From an uncultured Clostridia bacterium (GTDB lineage Bacteria; Bacillota; Clostridia; Christensenellales; Borkfalkiaceae): a stretch of DNA of 36,535 nucleotides. Below the pieces are notes generated by a model. It did not search any database, was not told where the DNA came from, and worked only from the letters and a program-made list of their open reading frames with translations. The stretch spans positions 1 to 36,535 of the forward strand of contig CALVHV010000154.1 in assembly GCA_944328845.1 (NCBI GenBank), read 5' to 3'. Of this stretch, positions 8,737-15,881 are shown piece after piece (within the stretch, counting starts at the first letter, position 1; each line of letters opens with the position of its first letter). Both the position numbers and the translations under genes were made by a program.

Positions 8737-8764
8737 CAGGATAACGCACCTTTTTACGCGCGAA

Positions 8765-8797
8765 AAGCCCGCCCCCCTGTTTTCAGGGAGCGGGCTT
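8765..8797 (-). terminator. Terminator after the envelope-modification operon
   Basis: AAGCCCGC (8765-8772) pairs with GCGGGCTT (8790-8797). An inner CCCTG/CAGGG stem (8775-8779 with 8784-8788) closes a TTTT loop. It starts 20 bases past the carrier-protein stop at 8817, and on the minus strand the stem ends in TTTT. It separates this operon from rhaM. Confidence 0.75.
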
Positions 8798-8816
8798 CGC
8801 ATAAGGAGGAAGGCGC

Positions 8817-9041
8817 TCAGCCCTGTTTGCGCTGTATCATCTGCCACAGGGCCTCAGCCGAATGAAAATTCGCGGGAACGATGTCCGCGGGGGAAAGCGT
8901 GATGTCGAAGGCGTCGCTGATCTCGGCGACGATCTCCATAATGTCCAAAGAATCGAGGATACCCCCGCCCACCAAATCGTTTTCCGTGGTAAAATCCACG
9001 TCCGGCCTGATCTCATTTAAGATCGCAAGAAGTTTTTCCAT
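8817..9041 (-). CDS. Acyl/aminoacyl carrier protein (DltC/ACP-like)
   Basis: The 74-residue acidic protein has the phosphopantetheine site GGGILDSLDIMEIV with the attachment serine at residue 31, on a four-helix ACP pattern of normal length. The start at 9041 has AAGGAGAG upstream and overlaps the end of the decarboxylase gene by 29 bp, so the two are translationally linked. It is the last gene of the five-gene cassette. It should carry, as a thioester, the residue activated by the adenylating enzyme (10197-11702) and present it either to the PLP decarboxylase or to the membrane acyltransferase (12680-14239). In the Dlt system the equivalent DltC carries D-alanine for teichoic acid. I do not call it dltC because the cassette has an extra decarboxylase and the substrate is unknown. 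Confidence 0.88.
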   Translation of the reverse strand: MEKLLAILNEIRPDVDFTTENDLVGGGILDSLDIMEIVAEISDAFDITLSPADIVPANFHSAEALWQMIQRKQG

Positions 9042-10197
9042 TGTTGATCTCTCCTTTTCGATTGATTTTACTTGTCTGTATAAAGTCGCGCAGAAGCGTG
9101 CGCTTCCCGCCCTCTTCCCTGTAAATACGCGGCAAATCGCGGCTGAGGAACAGCCCGATCCCCTCCGTCACCGAATAGGCGCCCGCCTTGTGGAAAACGA
9201 GCAGGTCGCCCGCGGAGACCCCGCCGAGAGGCAGATCTCTGACCAGGACGTCCGCCGTCGTGCAGAGCGCGCCGCAGACGGTTCGGTTTTCCTCTTTCGC
9301 CCCCTCGCGGAGGGGGTAACGGCTGACGAACGGCACCTTCATCGCCATCGTCTGCCCGTAATATTTCAGGTGATGGATGCCGCCGTCCACGATGCAAAAG
9401 GCGGCTCCGTCCGTATGTTTAAGATCGACCACGCGGGTATAATAGTCGCCGCATTCGGCGGCAATAAACCGCCCGATCTCCAATACCGTATGCAAAAACG
9501 GGGGTACGTATTGCAAAATTTCGGACAAAACTTCGAGAGCATTCTCTTCCGTGTCCTCCCCGACAAAATAGTCCACGCGCAGCCCGGGGCCGTATTCGAT
9601 ACGGTCGATGCTCGGCGCAAGTTCCTTTGCGCGCGTTGCAAATTCGCACAGGAGCTGCATTTCCCTTTTCATCGCTTCCGCGCGCTTTTGCGTGCCCGAA
9701 TAATACTGGATGCCGACGACGGACAGAGGCAGTTCCTTTCCCCTCTGTAAAAATTCCAGAATGGTCTGCCCGTCCATGCCGAACTGGTTGCCCGAAGAGA
9801 GGCGCAGCAGCACGGGAAGGCGCAACCCTTCTTCCTCTGCCAGGCGGCTGAGAAGGGAGAGTTGGGAGGGAGATTCCGCCGTATACACCGCCCGCACGCC
9901 GCAGCGGCGCACCGCACGGCGGAAGTCCTGTTCCGCCTTATACACGCCGGAAAGGACGATCTTTTCGGCGGGGATATGCAAACTCTCGCAGATGTCATAT
10001 TCCCCTGGGGAACACACTTCAAAGGCGTCCGCCTCTTCCGTCAGATCTTCCGCGAGAAAGGGATTGGCCTTGACGGCGTAACAGATTTTTGCCCTTCCGT
10101 CCACGGCGGCGCGGAGGCGGCGCATGGTCGCCCGCAGCTTATCGATATCAAACACATAGGCCGGCGTTACCGTTCCTTGCAGTTCCGTTTGCCTCAT
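9013..10197 (-). CDS. Fold-type III PLP-dependent decarboxylase (diaminopimelate/ornithine decarboxylase family), carrier-associated
   Basis: This 394-residue protein belongs to the alanine-racemase-fold amino acid decarboxylases. The PLP lysine is K43 in CYAVKANPF, the phosphate loop is EYGPGL near 201-206, the EIGRFIAAECG motif is at 240-250, and the C-terminal dimer-site motif LCTTADVL holds C312 and D316. FHKAGAYSV contains the conserved Tyr341. Relative to diaminopimelate decarboxylase, the CES-x-D motif is changed to CTTAD and the HIGSQ region reads YYSGTQ, so lysine biosynthesis is unlikely. It overlaps the adenylating-enzyme gene by 1 bp (TGATG) and the carrier gene by 29 bp. Two related trios are known: the ligase/decarboxylase/carrier set of exosortase-A systems, and VinN/VinO/VinL of vicenistatin synthesis, where decarboxylation occurs on the carrier. 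Acting on a carrier-bound amino acid here is an inference. Confidence 0.85.
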   Translation of the reverse strand: MRQTELQGTVTPAYVFDIDKLRATMRRLRAAVDGRAKICYAVKANPFLAEDLTEEADAFEVCSPGEYDICESLHIPAEKIVLSGVYKAEQDFRRAVRRCGVRAVYTAESPSQLSLLSRLAEEEGLRLPVLLRLSSGNQFGMDGQTILEFLQRGKELPLSVVGIQYYSGTQKRAEAMKREMQLLCEFATRAKELAPSIDRIEYGPGLRVDYFVGEDTEENALEVLSEILQYVPPFLHTVLEIGRFIAAECGDYYTRVVDLKHTDGAAFCIVDGGIHHLKYYGQTMAMKVPFVSRYPLREGAKEENRTVCGALCTTADVLVRDLPLGGVSAGDLLVFHKAGAYSVTEGIGLFLSRDLPRIYREEGGKRTLLRDFIQTSKINRKGEINNGKTSCDLK

Positions 10198-11702
10198 CAG
10201 AAGTACATCTCCTTTAATTTTTTTCTGTCGATCTTGCCGTTTTCGGTCAGTTCAAAGGCTTCCACCGCCACGCAGCGCTGGGGAACCATGTACGAAGGCA
10301 GGCGACCGCGCAGGAAAACGCGGACCTGTGCGGGATCCGCTTCCCCGCAGAAAAACGCCACGATCTTTTCGGCGGCGGCGTCGAAAAGACAGACGGCACG
10401 GCGGACGGACGGGAGCATGAGCATGGCGTTTTCGATCTCCGCAAGTTCGATGCGGTGCCCCTGGTATTTGATCTGAAAATCTTTCCGCCCGACAAAACAT
10501 AAGTCCCCTGCCTCGTCGTAATAGGCGAGGTCGCCCGTCTTGTAGATCTGCTCAAAAAAGGCGGACTGCAAAGGATTCTGCACGAACGCGGCGGCACTCT
10601 CCTGCGGGGCGTTATAATAGCCGAGGGAAAGCGCCGTGCCTGCGACACAGATCTCGCCCGTAACGCGGGGCGCCGTGATCTCTTTTCCGTCCTCGCTCAG
10701 CAGAAACACCCGCTCGTTGGGGAAGGGCTTCCCGATGGGCAGCACCTCCTTTTCGTAAGCGCCCGCGGCAAGGATATGATAGGTGCAGTTGCAGGTGATC
10801 TCCGTAGGGCCGTACAGATTGACGAACATCGCTTTCGGGAAATATTCTTTCCAGACGTTCAGCTGCTTGACGGGCATCGCCTCGCCGCTGAAAAGGATCT
10901 TGTCGATACGGTCGGGCACCTTGTACTCGAACGCACGCAGAGTAGAGAGAATACACAGCGCAGACACCGCCCAGATGAGAGTGGTCACCTTTCTCTCGAT
11001 GAGATGATCGATGAGCATGGACGGGAAGGAGAAGAGCTTTTTGGGCAGGATCTGCATGGTCGCGCCCGCTTTGAGGGTGGAATAGATATCCTTGACGGAC
11101 ACGTCGAAATCGAAAGGCGCCTGGTTGGCGATGACATCCTCCCGCCCGATGCCGAACAGGGGCACGAACTCCTCGATGAAGTCGATGACGGAGCGATGAG
11201 AGACGGCGATCCCCTTAGGCGTGCCTGTCGAACCGGAAGTAAACATCACGTACAGAGGGTTGGTGTCGATGTGGCGGTCGCGGATTCCCTGCAGCAACGC
11301 TTCGTCCGCCTCCCCTTCCGTTTCCCGATCGCAGACGATCTTGCCGGGCAGACCGCAGACCATCTCTTTCATGCTCTCCTGCACCCAGATCAACGGCTCG
11401 CCCAGCGCCGAAAGGATCTTTTGACGCCGCTCGGCGGGATGACGCGGGTTGAGCGGGACGTAGAAGCAACCCGCGTACACGCAGGCAAAGAAAGCGCACA
11501 GCGTGTGGATGTTCTTTTCTCCGAGAACGGCGACGGGCGTACGCGGCGGAACGAGGCGCGCAATGGACGTAGCCATCCCCCTGGCGCGGCGCACCAGTTC
11601 GGCATAGCCGACCGACTGCGTTTCGTCCGCAAACGCGATCTTATGCGGATCCCTGCGCGCGCTGTTTTCGAGATATTCCAAAACGTTTTTGACGCGGCTC
11701 AT
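10197..11702 (-). CDS. DltA-like AMP-forming amino acid adenylating enzyme
   Basis: This 501-residue ANL-superfamily enzyme activates a carboxylate with ATP and loads it on a carrier protein. Core motifs seen are FTSGSTGTPKG at 154-164, FDFDVSVKDIY at 197-207, LYGPTE at 296-301, YKTGDLAYY, GRKDFQIKYQGHRIE and the catalytic lysine in ENGKIDRKKL near the C-terminus. Length and motif spacing follow DltA rather than fatty-acyl or CoA ligases, and D200 matches the aspartate that holds the alpha-amino group in amino acid adenylation domains. By manual alignment the pocket next reads V201, K204 and W244; Lys204 replaces a hydrophobic residue of DltA and could bind an acidic side chain. The gene overlaps its upstream neighbour by 4 bp and the decarboxylase gene by 1 bp. 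The activated acid is unknown. Confidence 0.87.
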   Translation of the reverse strand: MSRVKNVLEYLENSARRDPHKIAFADETQSVGYAELVRRARGMATSIARLVPPRTPVAVLGEKNIHTLCAFFACVYAGCFYVPLNPRHPAERRQKILSALGEPLIWVQESMKEMVCGLPGKIVCDRETEGEADEALLQGIRDRHIDTNPLYVMFTSGSTGTPKGIAVSHRSVIDFIEEFVPLFGIGREDVIANQAPFDFDVSVKDIYSTLKAGATMQILPKKLFSFPSMLIDHLIERKVTTLIWAVSALCILSTLRAFEYKVPDRIDKILFSGEAMPVKQLNVWKEYFPKAMFVNLYGPTEITCNCTYHILAAGAYEKEVLPIGKPFPNERVFLLSEDGKEITAPRVTGEICVAGTALSLGYYNAPQESAAAFVQNPLQSAFFEQIYKTGDLAYYDEAGDLCFVGRKDFQIKYQGHRIELAEIENAMLMLPSVRRAVCLFDAAAEKIVAFFCGEADPAQVRVFLRGRLPSYMVPQRCVAVEAFELTENGKIDRKKLKEMYF

Positions 11703-12667
11703 TTTTTGTCTCCTTTGATCTTTTTTTCATACCCCGCGAGATCCTCTTTCCAGAAGGCGTACCGCGTGTCCTCCCGCCTGTCAGGCAGGGAATATTTTTC
11801 TTTGAGATATTTTCCGACGTAACGGCTCACTTTTTTTGCGCCCGAATAGTTGAGGTGGTCCCCTTTGTCGCGCGAATCTGTCTTCCAGTCGAAGCCGAAC
11901 TCTTCCGTACACTGGTTAAGGTCCACAAAATCCAGCCCGTGTTCCTGTGCATAGGCGTTAACGGCGTTGTAGCGGCTGTAATCCCACAACACGACGGAGG
12001 GAACTTCCAGCAGCATGAGGCGGATACCGCTTTTACTGCACATCGAGTATATCTTTTCCAGCGCCTTCATGTGTCTTTTCCCGATCTTGTAGACGTGGTC
12101 CGTCTTCTCCAGTTTTTTGTTGCCTGTATACGGTTTGACTGCTGTACTGTAAAAATACCCTTTCGTGACACTGCGCGCCCGTTTTTTACGCCCGCCGAAG
12201 CGGTTTTTCCAGTTTGCATGGTTGCGGAACACGGGAAACAGGTCATAAAATTGGTTTTCGATGGAATTGCGCGCGACTGTGACGTCCCTGTCGTAAAAGA
12301 GATGGTCCACCTCGAGCACGACCACCTGCGGAGATTGCTCGCGCAGGAGCGCCTTCAGCCACCGCGCCGATTCCCACGGCATCTGCAGGGGCTGGGAGCA
12401 GGCATAGGAGGTAAAACCGTATTCCTTATAAAGTTCCATCGGAGAAATGGCACTGTATACGCCGCTGTGCCCGAAAAACAGCACGTCCAGCGTATTATCA
12501 GGTTCGTCGAACACACGCAGCGATTCTTCCGTGCGCGTCTTTGCCTGCGCAATGGTGTCGCGCGGGCGGACGAGATATTCGGCGAAGTGCAGGATGGCGA
12601 GCAGCAACACCAAAAAAGCCAAGATCTTTGCAACGCGGCGCAATGCCAACGCTTTTTGTCCGTTCAT
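11699..12667 (-). CDS. Membrane-anchored SGNH-type protein (DltD/AlgJ-like) of the acylation cassette
   Basis: The 322-residue protein has one N-terminal membrane helix (about residues 13-32) and an extracytoplasmic domain. FFGHSGVYSAISP places a probable nucleophile Ser68 in a GHS block, and GDHLNYSGAKKV near residue 275 supplies the Asp/His pair of SGNH folds. This is the partner type normally encoded beside MBOAT acyltransferases (DltD beside DltB, AlgJ beside AlgI), where it completes acyl transfer to the outer polymer. It lies 12 bp after the MBOAT gene and overlaps the adenylating-enzyme gene by 4 bp. The alignment to DltD is not close enough for that name. It could act as the final O-acyltransferase or as a hydrolase. 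Confidence 0.8.
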   Translation of the reverse strand: MNGQKALALRRVAKILAFLVLLLAILHFAEYLVRPRDTIAQAKTRTEESLRVFDEPDNTLDVLFFGHSGVYSAISPMELYKEYGFTSYACSQPLQMPWESARWLKALLREQSPQVVVLEVDHLFYDRDVTVARNSIENQFYDLFPVFRNHANWKNRFGGRKKRARSVTKGYFYSTAVKPYTGNKKLEKTDHVYKIGKRHMKALEKIYSMCSKSGIRLMLLEVPSVVLWDYSRYNAVNAYAQEHGLDFVDLNQCTEEFGFDWKTDSRDKGDHLNYSGAKKVSRYVGKYLKEKYSLPDRREDTRYAFWKEDLAGYEKKIKGDKK

Positions 12668-12679
12668 ACTCGTTCTCCT

Positions 12680-14239
12680 TTAAAAATTACCGTAAATGAA
12701 AGGCACCACCGCATACAGATCGCCGTATGCACCGAACAGCACGATGAACACAGTGACGGCGAGATAGGCGGCCCAGCGCACAGGCAGAACGGCTTCCCCT
12801 ATCTTTGCGCGGATGTCCACGCCCCGCTCCCTGACAAAGCCCATCGCCAGCATGAGAGCCATGCCGAGGAGCGCGATGATCCACTCCTGCATATCCAGCC
12901 CAAGGGCGAACAGAGAACCGTGATAAGGGCGGAACACCGAGGTGAGGATGGTAAACGCGCCGGGCAGATCGTTGGCACCGAAAATGGTTTCGCCGATGAG
13001 GATGATCAGGATGGTCCGCACGTGGCGGAAGATACGCAGCGGGAGGTTTTTGTCCGCGTTCACGCCCAGTTTCGCATACATCTTTTTAAAGAGCGGTTCA
13101 CACAGCATGCCCGCGGTGATGATGACGAAATAGTACATTCCGTACACGATGTACTTCCATTCGGGGCCGTGCCACAGTCCGTTACAAAGCCAGACCGCAA
13201 ACAGCGCGACGATGGTGGGCAGCATCTTTGTAAAATGATTGCGGAATTTTTTCCTGAGCTTGCCCGCAGGGCGGGTGACGCGGGGCGAGAGCGCCACCGT
13301 GTAAAAGACGTACTCTTTCAACCATGCCCCGAGCGTAATGTGCCAGCGCTGCCAAAATTCCTGCGCGCTTTTTGCAAAGAAGGGCTGTCTGAAATTTTCA
13401 GGCAGGCGGATGCCGAACAGTTCTCCGCTGCCCAGCGCGATGTCGATGAATCCCGAAAAATCGGCATACAGCTGAACGGTGTAACAGATCATGAACAGCA
13501 GCGCGGCATATCCCGAAAACTGAGAAGGCGCGTCCGAAACGGTCTTGACCAGCAGGTACAGCCTGTCAGCCACCACCATCTTTTTGAACAGCCCCCACAG
13601 GATACGCTGTACCCCGAAGAGCATGCCGCGGTAATCGGCGTCGTGTCCTTCGAAGAGCTGCCCCGACGTCTGGTCGTAGCGGCAGATGGGCCCTTCCAGA
13701 ATCTGCGGAAAAAAGCACAAAAACAGGCAGACTTTGGCAAAATTTTTCTCCGGCGCATATTTTTTGCGGTGGATATCCACCATGTACCCGATCGCCGTGA
13801 GGGTATAAAAAGAGATACCCAGCGGAAGCGCAATGCGCAGAACGGGCAGGCGGAACGTGACACCGGTCAGGGAGAGCAGAGAATTGAACATCCCCCCGAA
13901 AAAGTTGTAATATTTCAGGACGCCGAGAATGGCGAGATTGAACAGGATGGCAAGAACAATGGCGGTATAGTTTTTACGGGCACGCTTTTTAACTTCCTGT
14001 TCGTCCGCGCCTTCCTGCGGTGCACGGATGGCATACCTCGTTACCAGATACACGCTTACCGCCGTCGCCAGAAAGAACAGGAAAAGATATGTACTGATCA
14101 CCACAGAAAAAGCAACGCTGAAGACCAGCAAGACGATCCAGCGCCCCCTTTTCGGAACCAGATAATACGCAGCCACCGACAAAGCGAGCACACCAAAGTA
14201 GATCAACATCACCGTGTTCATAATAGAAAAAACCGCCAT
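12680..14239 (-). CDS. MBOAT-family membrane O-acyltransferase (DltB/AlgI-like)
   Basis: This 519-residue polytopic protein has the MBOAT core: FFPQILEGPICRYDQ at 177-190, LYADFSGFIDIALG at 257-270, EFWQRWHITLGAWLKEYVF at 294-312 with His300, and CNGLWHGPEWKYIVYG at 352-367 with the catalytic His357. Such proteins take an acyl group from a cytoplasmic carrier and pass it across the membrane to an envelope polymer. It is the first gene of the cassette. The annotated ATG (14239) lies within the stem of the terminator at 14231-14281, with AAAGG touching it and no proper spacing. A second ATG at 14221 (MNTVMLIYFG), just past the terminator U-run, gives a normal family N-terminus but also lacks a clear site. 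The start is therefore uncertain, and expression may depend on read-through from the sigma/anti-sigma transcript. Confidence 0.9.
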   Translation of the reverse strand: MAVFSIMNTVMLIYFGVLALSVAAYYLVPKRGRWIVLLVFSVAFSVVISTYLFLFFLATAVSVYLVTRYAIRAPQEGADEQEVKKRARKNYTAIVLAILFNLAILGVLKYYNFFGGMFNSLLSLTGVTFRLPVLRIALPLGISFYTLTAIGYMVDIHRKKYAPEKNFAKVCLFLCFFPQILEGPICRYDQTSGQLFEGHDADYRGMLFGVQRILWGLFKKMVVADRLYLLVKTVSDAPSQFSGYAALLFMICYTVQLYADFSGFIDIALGSGELFGIRLPENFRQPFFAKSAQEFWQRWHITLGAWLKEYVFYTVALSPRVTRPAGKLRKKFRNHFTKMLPTIVALFAVWLCNGLWHGPEWKYIVYGMYYFVIITAGMLCEPLFKKMYAKLGVNADKNLPLRIFRHVRTILIILIGETIFGANDLPGAFTILTSVFRPYHGSLFALGLDMQEWIIALLGMALMLAMGFVRERGVDIRAKIGEAVLPVRWAAYLAVTVFIVLFGAYGDLYAVVPFIYGNF

Positions 14240-14281
14240 CCTTTCGTGTTTCTACTTAAATAACACGCAAGGATGGCGGTT
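14231..14281 (-). terminator. Intrinsic terminator or attenuator overlapping the MBOAT start
   Basis: A perfect 13-bp stem (14231-14243 with 14269-14281) continues, after one mismatch, with 6 bp (14245-14250 with 14262-14267) around an 11-nt loop. On the minus strand it ends in six U (14232-14227). It lies 13 bases after the anti-sigma-like gene and contains the first possible ATG of the MBOAT gene. It can end the regulatory-gene transcript or limit read-through into the cassette. Confidence 0.85.
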
Positions 14282-14293
14282 TGTCCACAAAAT

Positions 14294-15025
14294 TCAAAAA
14301 CTATAAATAATATCATCCAGAACGTAGGCAAGCAGGTCGAAATCGGCGGTGTGGATCTCCAGATAGTACTGATAAATGTCAAAGAAGAAATACACGTACG
14401 AGCACTCCTCTATTTCATCGACTTCGAGATACAGCATAAAGTCGTCCGCTTCGTACTCGTTTTCGATCTCCAGATACTTTTCCAGTTCTTCCAAAGTAAA
14501 GCCGTCGATCTCGATCAGCATATCGACCGTCACACCGTACGACTCAAATTGCAGATAGTACAAAATGATGTCGTCCGCATATTCTTCGTAATAAAGAGAT
14601 TCCTCGCTGAATCCGAACTCCTCATACTTGAGGACGCTGTTTTCCTTGACAAAAGGGAGAAAATCCTTTTCCGTGTACACCTCGTCCTGCGTGACGTTGG
14701 AAAGCTGTGTGCGGTCGAACACGATGTTTGCCGCAGGATACAGCAGCTGCGTCAGAAAATAGACCGCCGCCAAAAGAAGAACGCAGCCGAGCACCGCCGC
14801 AAGGATCACGACCTCCCGCTTGCGAAGAGGTGAAATGCGGGGCGCGGAGCGCCCCGCCCCCGCCGCGGCGGGGGCGGGGGCGAGAGCGGCAGAAAGTTCG
14901 TACTCTTGCTCCCTTTCCTCCAACAGTCTGCGCGCGTTTTCGGCCACCCTCTCGTCCGGCATCTTGCCCGAGGAGAGACATTCGCGAAACAATTCATTTA
15001 ATTTTTCGTCTTTATTTTTTCTCAT
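14294..15025 (-). CDS. Single-pass membrane protein, probable anti-sigma factor for the adjacent ECF sigma factor
   Basis: The 243-residue protein has a charged cytoplasmic segment (1-70) with an Ala/Pro/Gly-rich linker at 47-60, one membrane helix (about 71-97) and an extracytoplasmic domain of about 145 residues. That domain is very acidic and tyrosine-rich, with stretches such as ESLYYEEYADDIILYYLQFE and LEIENEYEADDFMLYLEVDE. It starts 52 bp after the sigma-factor stop with GAGGT upstream. Position, topology and partner gene indicate an anti-sigma role: hold the sigma factor at the membrane and release it on an envelope signal. I recognise no zinc anti-sigma (HxxxCxxC) motif, so the fold is not proven. 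The acidic outer domain could sense cationic compounds or the charge of the cell wall, which would fit the downstream modification genes; that is inference. Confidence 0.65.
   Translation of the reverse strand: MRKNKDEKLNELFRECLSSGKMPDERVAENARRLLEEREQEYELSAALAPAPAAAGAGRSAPRISPLRKREVVILAAVLGCVLLLAAVYFLTQLLYPAANIVFDRTQLSNVTQDEVYTEKDFLPFVKENSVLKYEEFGFSEESLYYEEYADDIILYYLQFESYGVTVDMLIEIDGFTLEELEKYLEIENEYEADDFMLYLEVDEIEECSYVYFFFDIYQYYLEIHTADFDLLAYVLDDIIYSF
14852..14879. repeat. Perfect 28-bp GC-only palindrome inside the anti-sigma linker codons
   Basis: CCCCGCCCCCGCCG (14852-14865) is followed directly by its exact reverse complement (14866-14879). It encodes the Ala/Pro/Gly linker of the probable anti-sigma factor (residues about 49-59). 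With no loop and no U-tract it is not a terminator. It could form a cruciform, strong mRNA structure or G-rich structures. Confidence 0.9.
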
Positions 15026-15077
15026 ACGGACCGACCTCTACTATATAAACAACCTTTTTCCCGTTTTTGTCCTCAAA

Positions 15078-15608
15078 TTAACCCATTTTTTTCTTCATTT
15101 CTTCTTCCGCCTTGCCGATCTCCTTGGAAACGTAAGATTTCGACTTCCCGATCTCCCCTGCGATCTCGCGCACCGTCATATCCAAAAAGTATTTCATGTA
15201 GATCATCTCGCGGCGCTCGGGGGAAAGCCTGCCCATCAGCTGTTCCGCCAGGAGAACGGATTCCGACTTCGCCTCGAAACTGCATTCGGCTGCGCGGTCA
15301 AATTCGTCCAGGCTTTGCCAGCGCCTGCCGCGCACGCTGCGCACATAGTTGATCGCCGTGTTTCGGACGATGCGACACACCCATGCGTGACCGTTAGAGC
15401 CCGCGCGGTAACTGCCGATATTGCGGACGATCTTGACAAAGCTCTCCTGCACGATGTCCTCTGCCAGAAAGGTGTCGCACACCACGCCGTTTGCGACAAA
15501 GAGCATTGTCCTGCCCATCGATCCGTACAAAAGCTCGACGCCTGCTTCCTGCCCGCTCCGTATCTGTTCCAGAGCATATTCAATTCTCTCTCGCTTTTGT
15601 TGATCCAT
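15078..15608 (-). CDS. ECF-type RNA polymerase sigma factor
   Basis: The 176-residue protein has the two domains of an ECF sigma-70 factor. Region 2 includes LAEDIVQESFVKIVRNI and AWVCRIVRNTAINYVRS. Region 4 includes LSPERREMIYMKYFLDMTV and a helix-turn-helix REIAGEIGKSKSYVSKEI. The ATG at 15608 was chosen because the TTTACA-17-TATAAT promoter (15636-15664) leaves only about 20 nt before it and a GAGAG site precedes it; a longer in-frame start would lie upstream of that promoter's transcription start. The probable anti-sigma gene follows after 52 bp, then the envelope acylation cassette. By analogy with ECF factors that control Dlt-like and other cell-wall modification operons, this one likely responds to envelope stress. 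I could not identify its target promoters. Confidence 0.9.
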   Translation of the reverse strand: MDQQKRERIEYALEQIRSGQEAGVELLYGSMGRTMLFVANGVVCDTFLAEDIVQESFVKIVRNIGSYRAGSNGHAWVCRIVRNTAINYVRSVRGRRWQSLDEFDRAAECSFEAKSESVLLAEQLMGRLSPERREMIYMKYFLDMTVREIAGEIGKSKSYVSKEIGKAEEEMKKKMG

Positions 15609-15635
15609 ATCTCTCGTCTTTTGCCGTTTTCTTCC

Positions 15636-15664
15636 ATTATACCATTTCCGCCGCTTTCTGTAAA
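15636..15664 (-). promoter_or_regulatory. Promoter of the sigma/anti-sigma operon
   Basis: On the minus strand TTTACA (15664-15659) and TATAAT (15641-15636) are 17 bp apart, with TG one base before the -10 (extended -10). It is a near-consensus housekeeping promoter, so basal expression of the sigma factor does not require self-activation. Confidence 0.8.
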
Positions 15665-15829
15665 GCATGCGGCGGCGGAAACAAGAACAAAACAGACGGG
15701 CAAAACTGACAGACGACGCAGGTACATTTCCAAATACCGCAAAATCTGCTTTTATAAAATCTTATCAAGAGTTGCTTATTGTTTGACAATTTATCAAATT
15801 TGGTTTTAATAACACACCTACATCCGCAT

Positions 15830-15870
15830 AAGGAAAGAACCCCGATATAATTACTCGGGGTCCTTTCCTT
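15830..15870. terminator. Hairpin after the alpha/beta-hydrolase gene
   Basis: AAGGAAAG (15830-15837) pairs with CTTTCCTT (15863-15870), and CCCCGA (15840-15845) with TCGGGG (15855-15860), around a 9-nt loop. It begins 12 bases past the stop at 15882. No U-tract follows on the minus strand, so it is either a weak terminator or a transcript-end stabiliser. The rest of the 273-bp gap up to the sigma gene is AT-rich with no gene seen. Confidence 0.5.
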
Positions 15871-15881
15871 AAAAAAATACT

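Noticed and set aside
9013..10197. Naming the PLP enzyme lysA (diaminopimelate decarboxylase)
   Set aside because: The CES-x-D motif is altered to CTTAD and the context is carrier-protein chemistry, not lysine synthesis.
8817..11702. An exosortase-A system, suggested by the ligase/decarboxylase/carrier trio
   Set aside because: No exosortase, PEP-CTERM protein or related glycosyltransferase is seen, and the trio is coupled to MBOAT/SGNH genes instead.
8817..14239. Calling the cassette a standard dltABCD operon
   Set aside because: Gene order differs, a PLP decarboxylase is present, the adenylase pocket differs from DltA, and the SGNH protein is not clearly DltD.
10776..14263. Plus-strand open frames of 348 and 802 codons opposite the cassette genes
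   Set aside because: No recognisable domains and no start signals; the minus-strand frames carry clear adenylase, SGNH and MBOAT motifs.
15783..15811. Plus-strand TTGACA followed 17 bp later by TTAATA
   Set aside because: It points into the end of the opposing hydrolase gene with no rightward gene after it; probably a chance match in AT-rich spacer.
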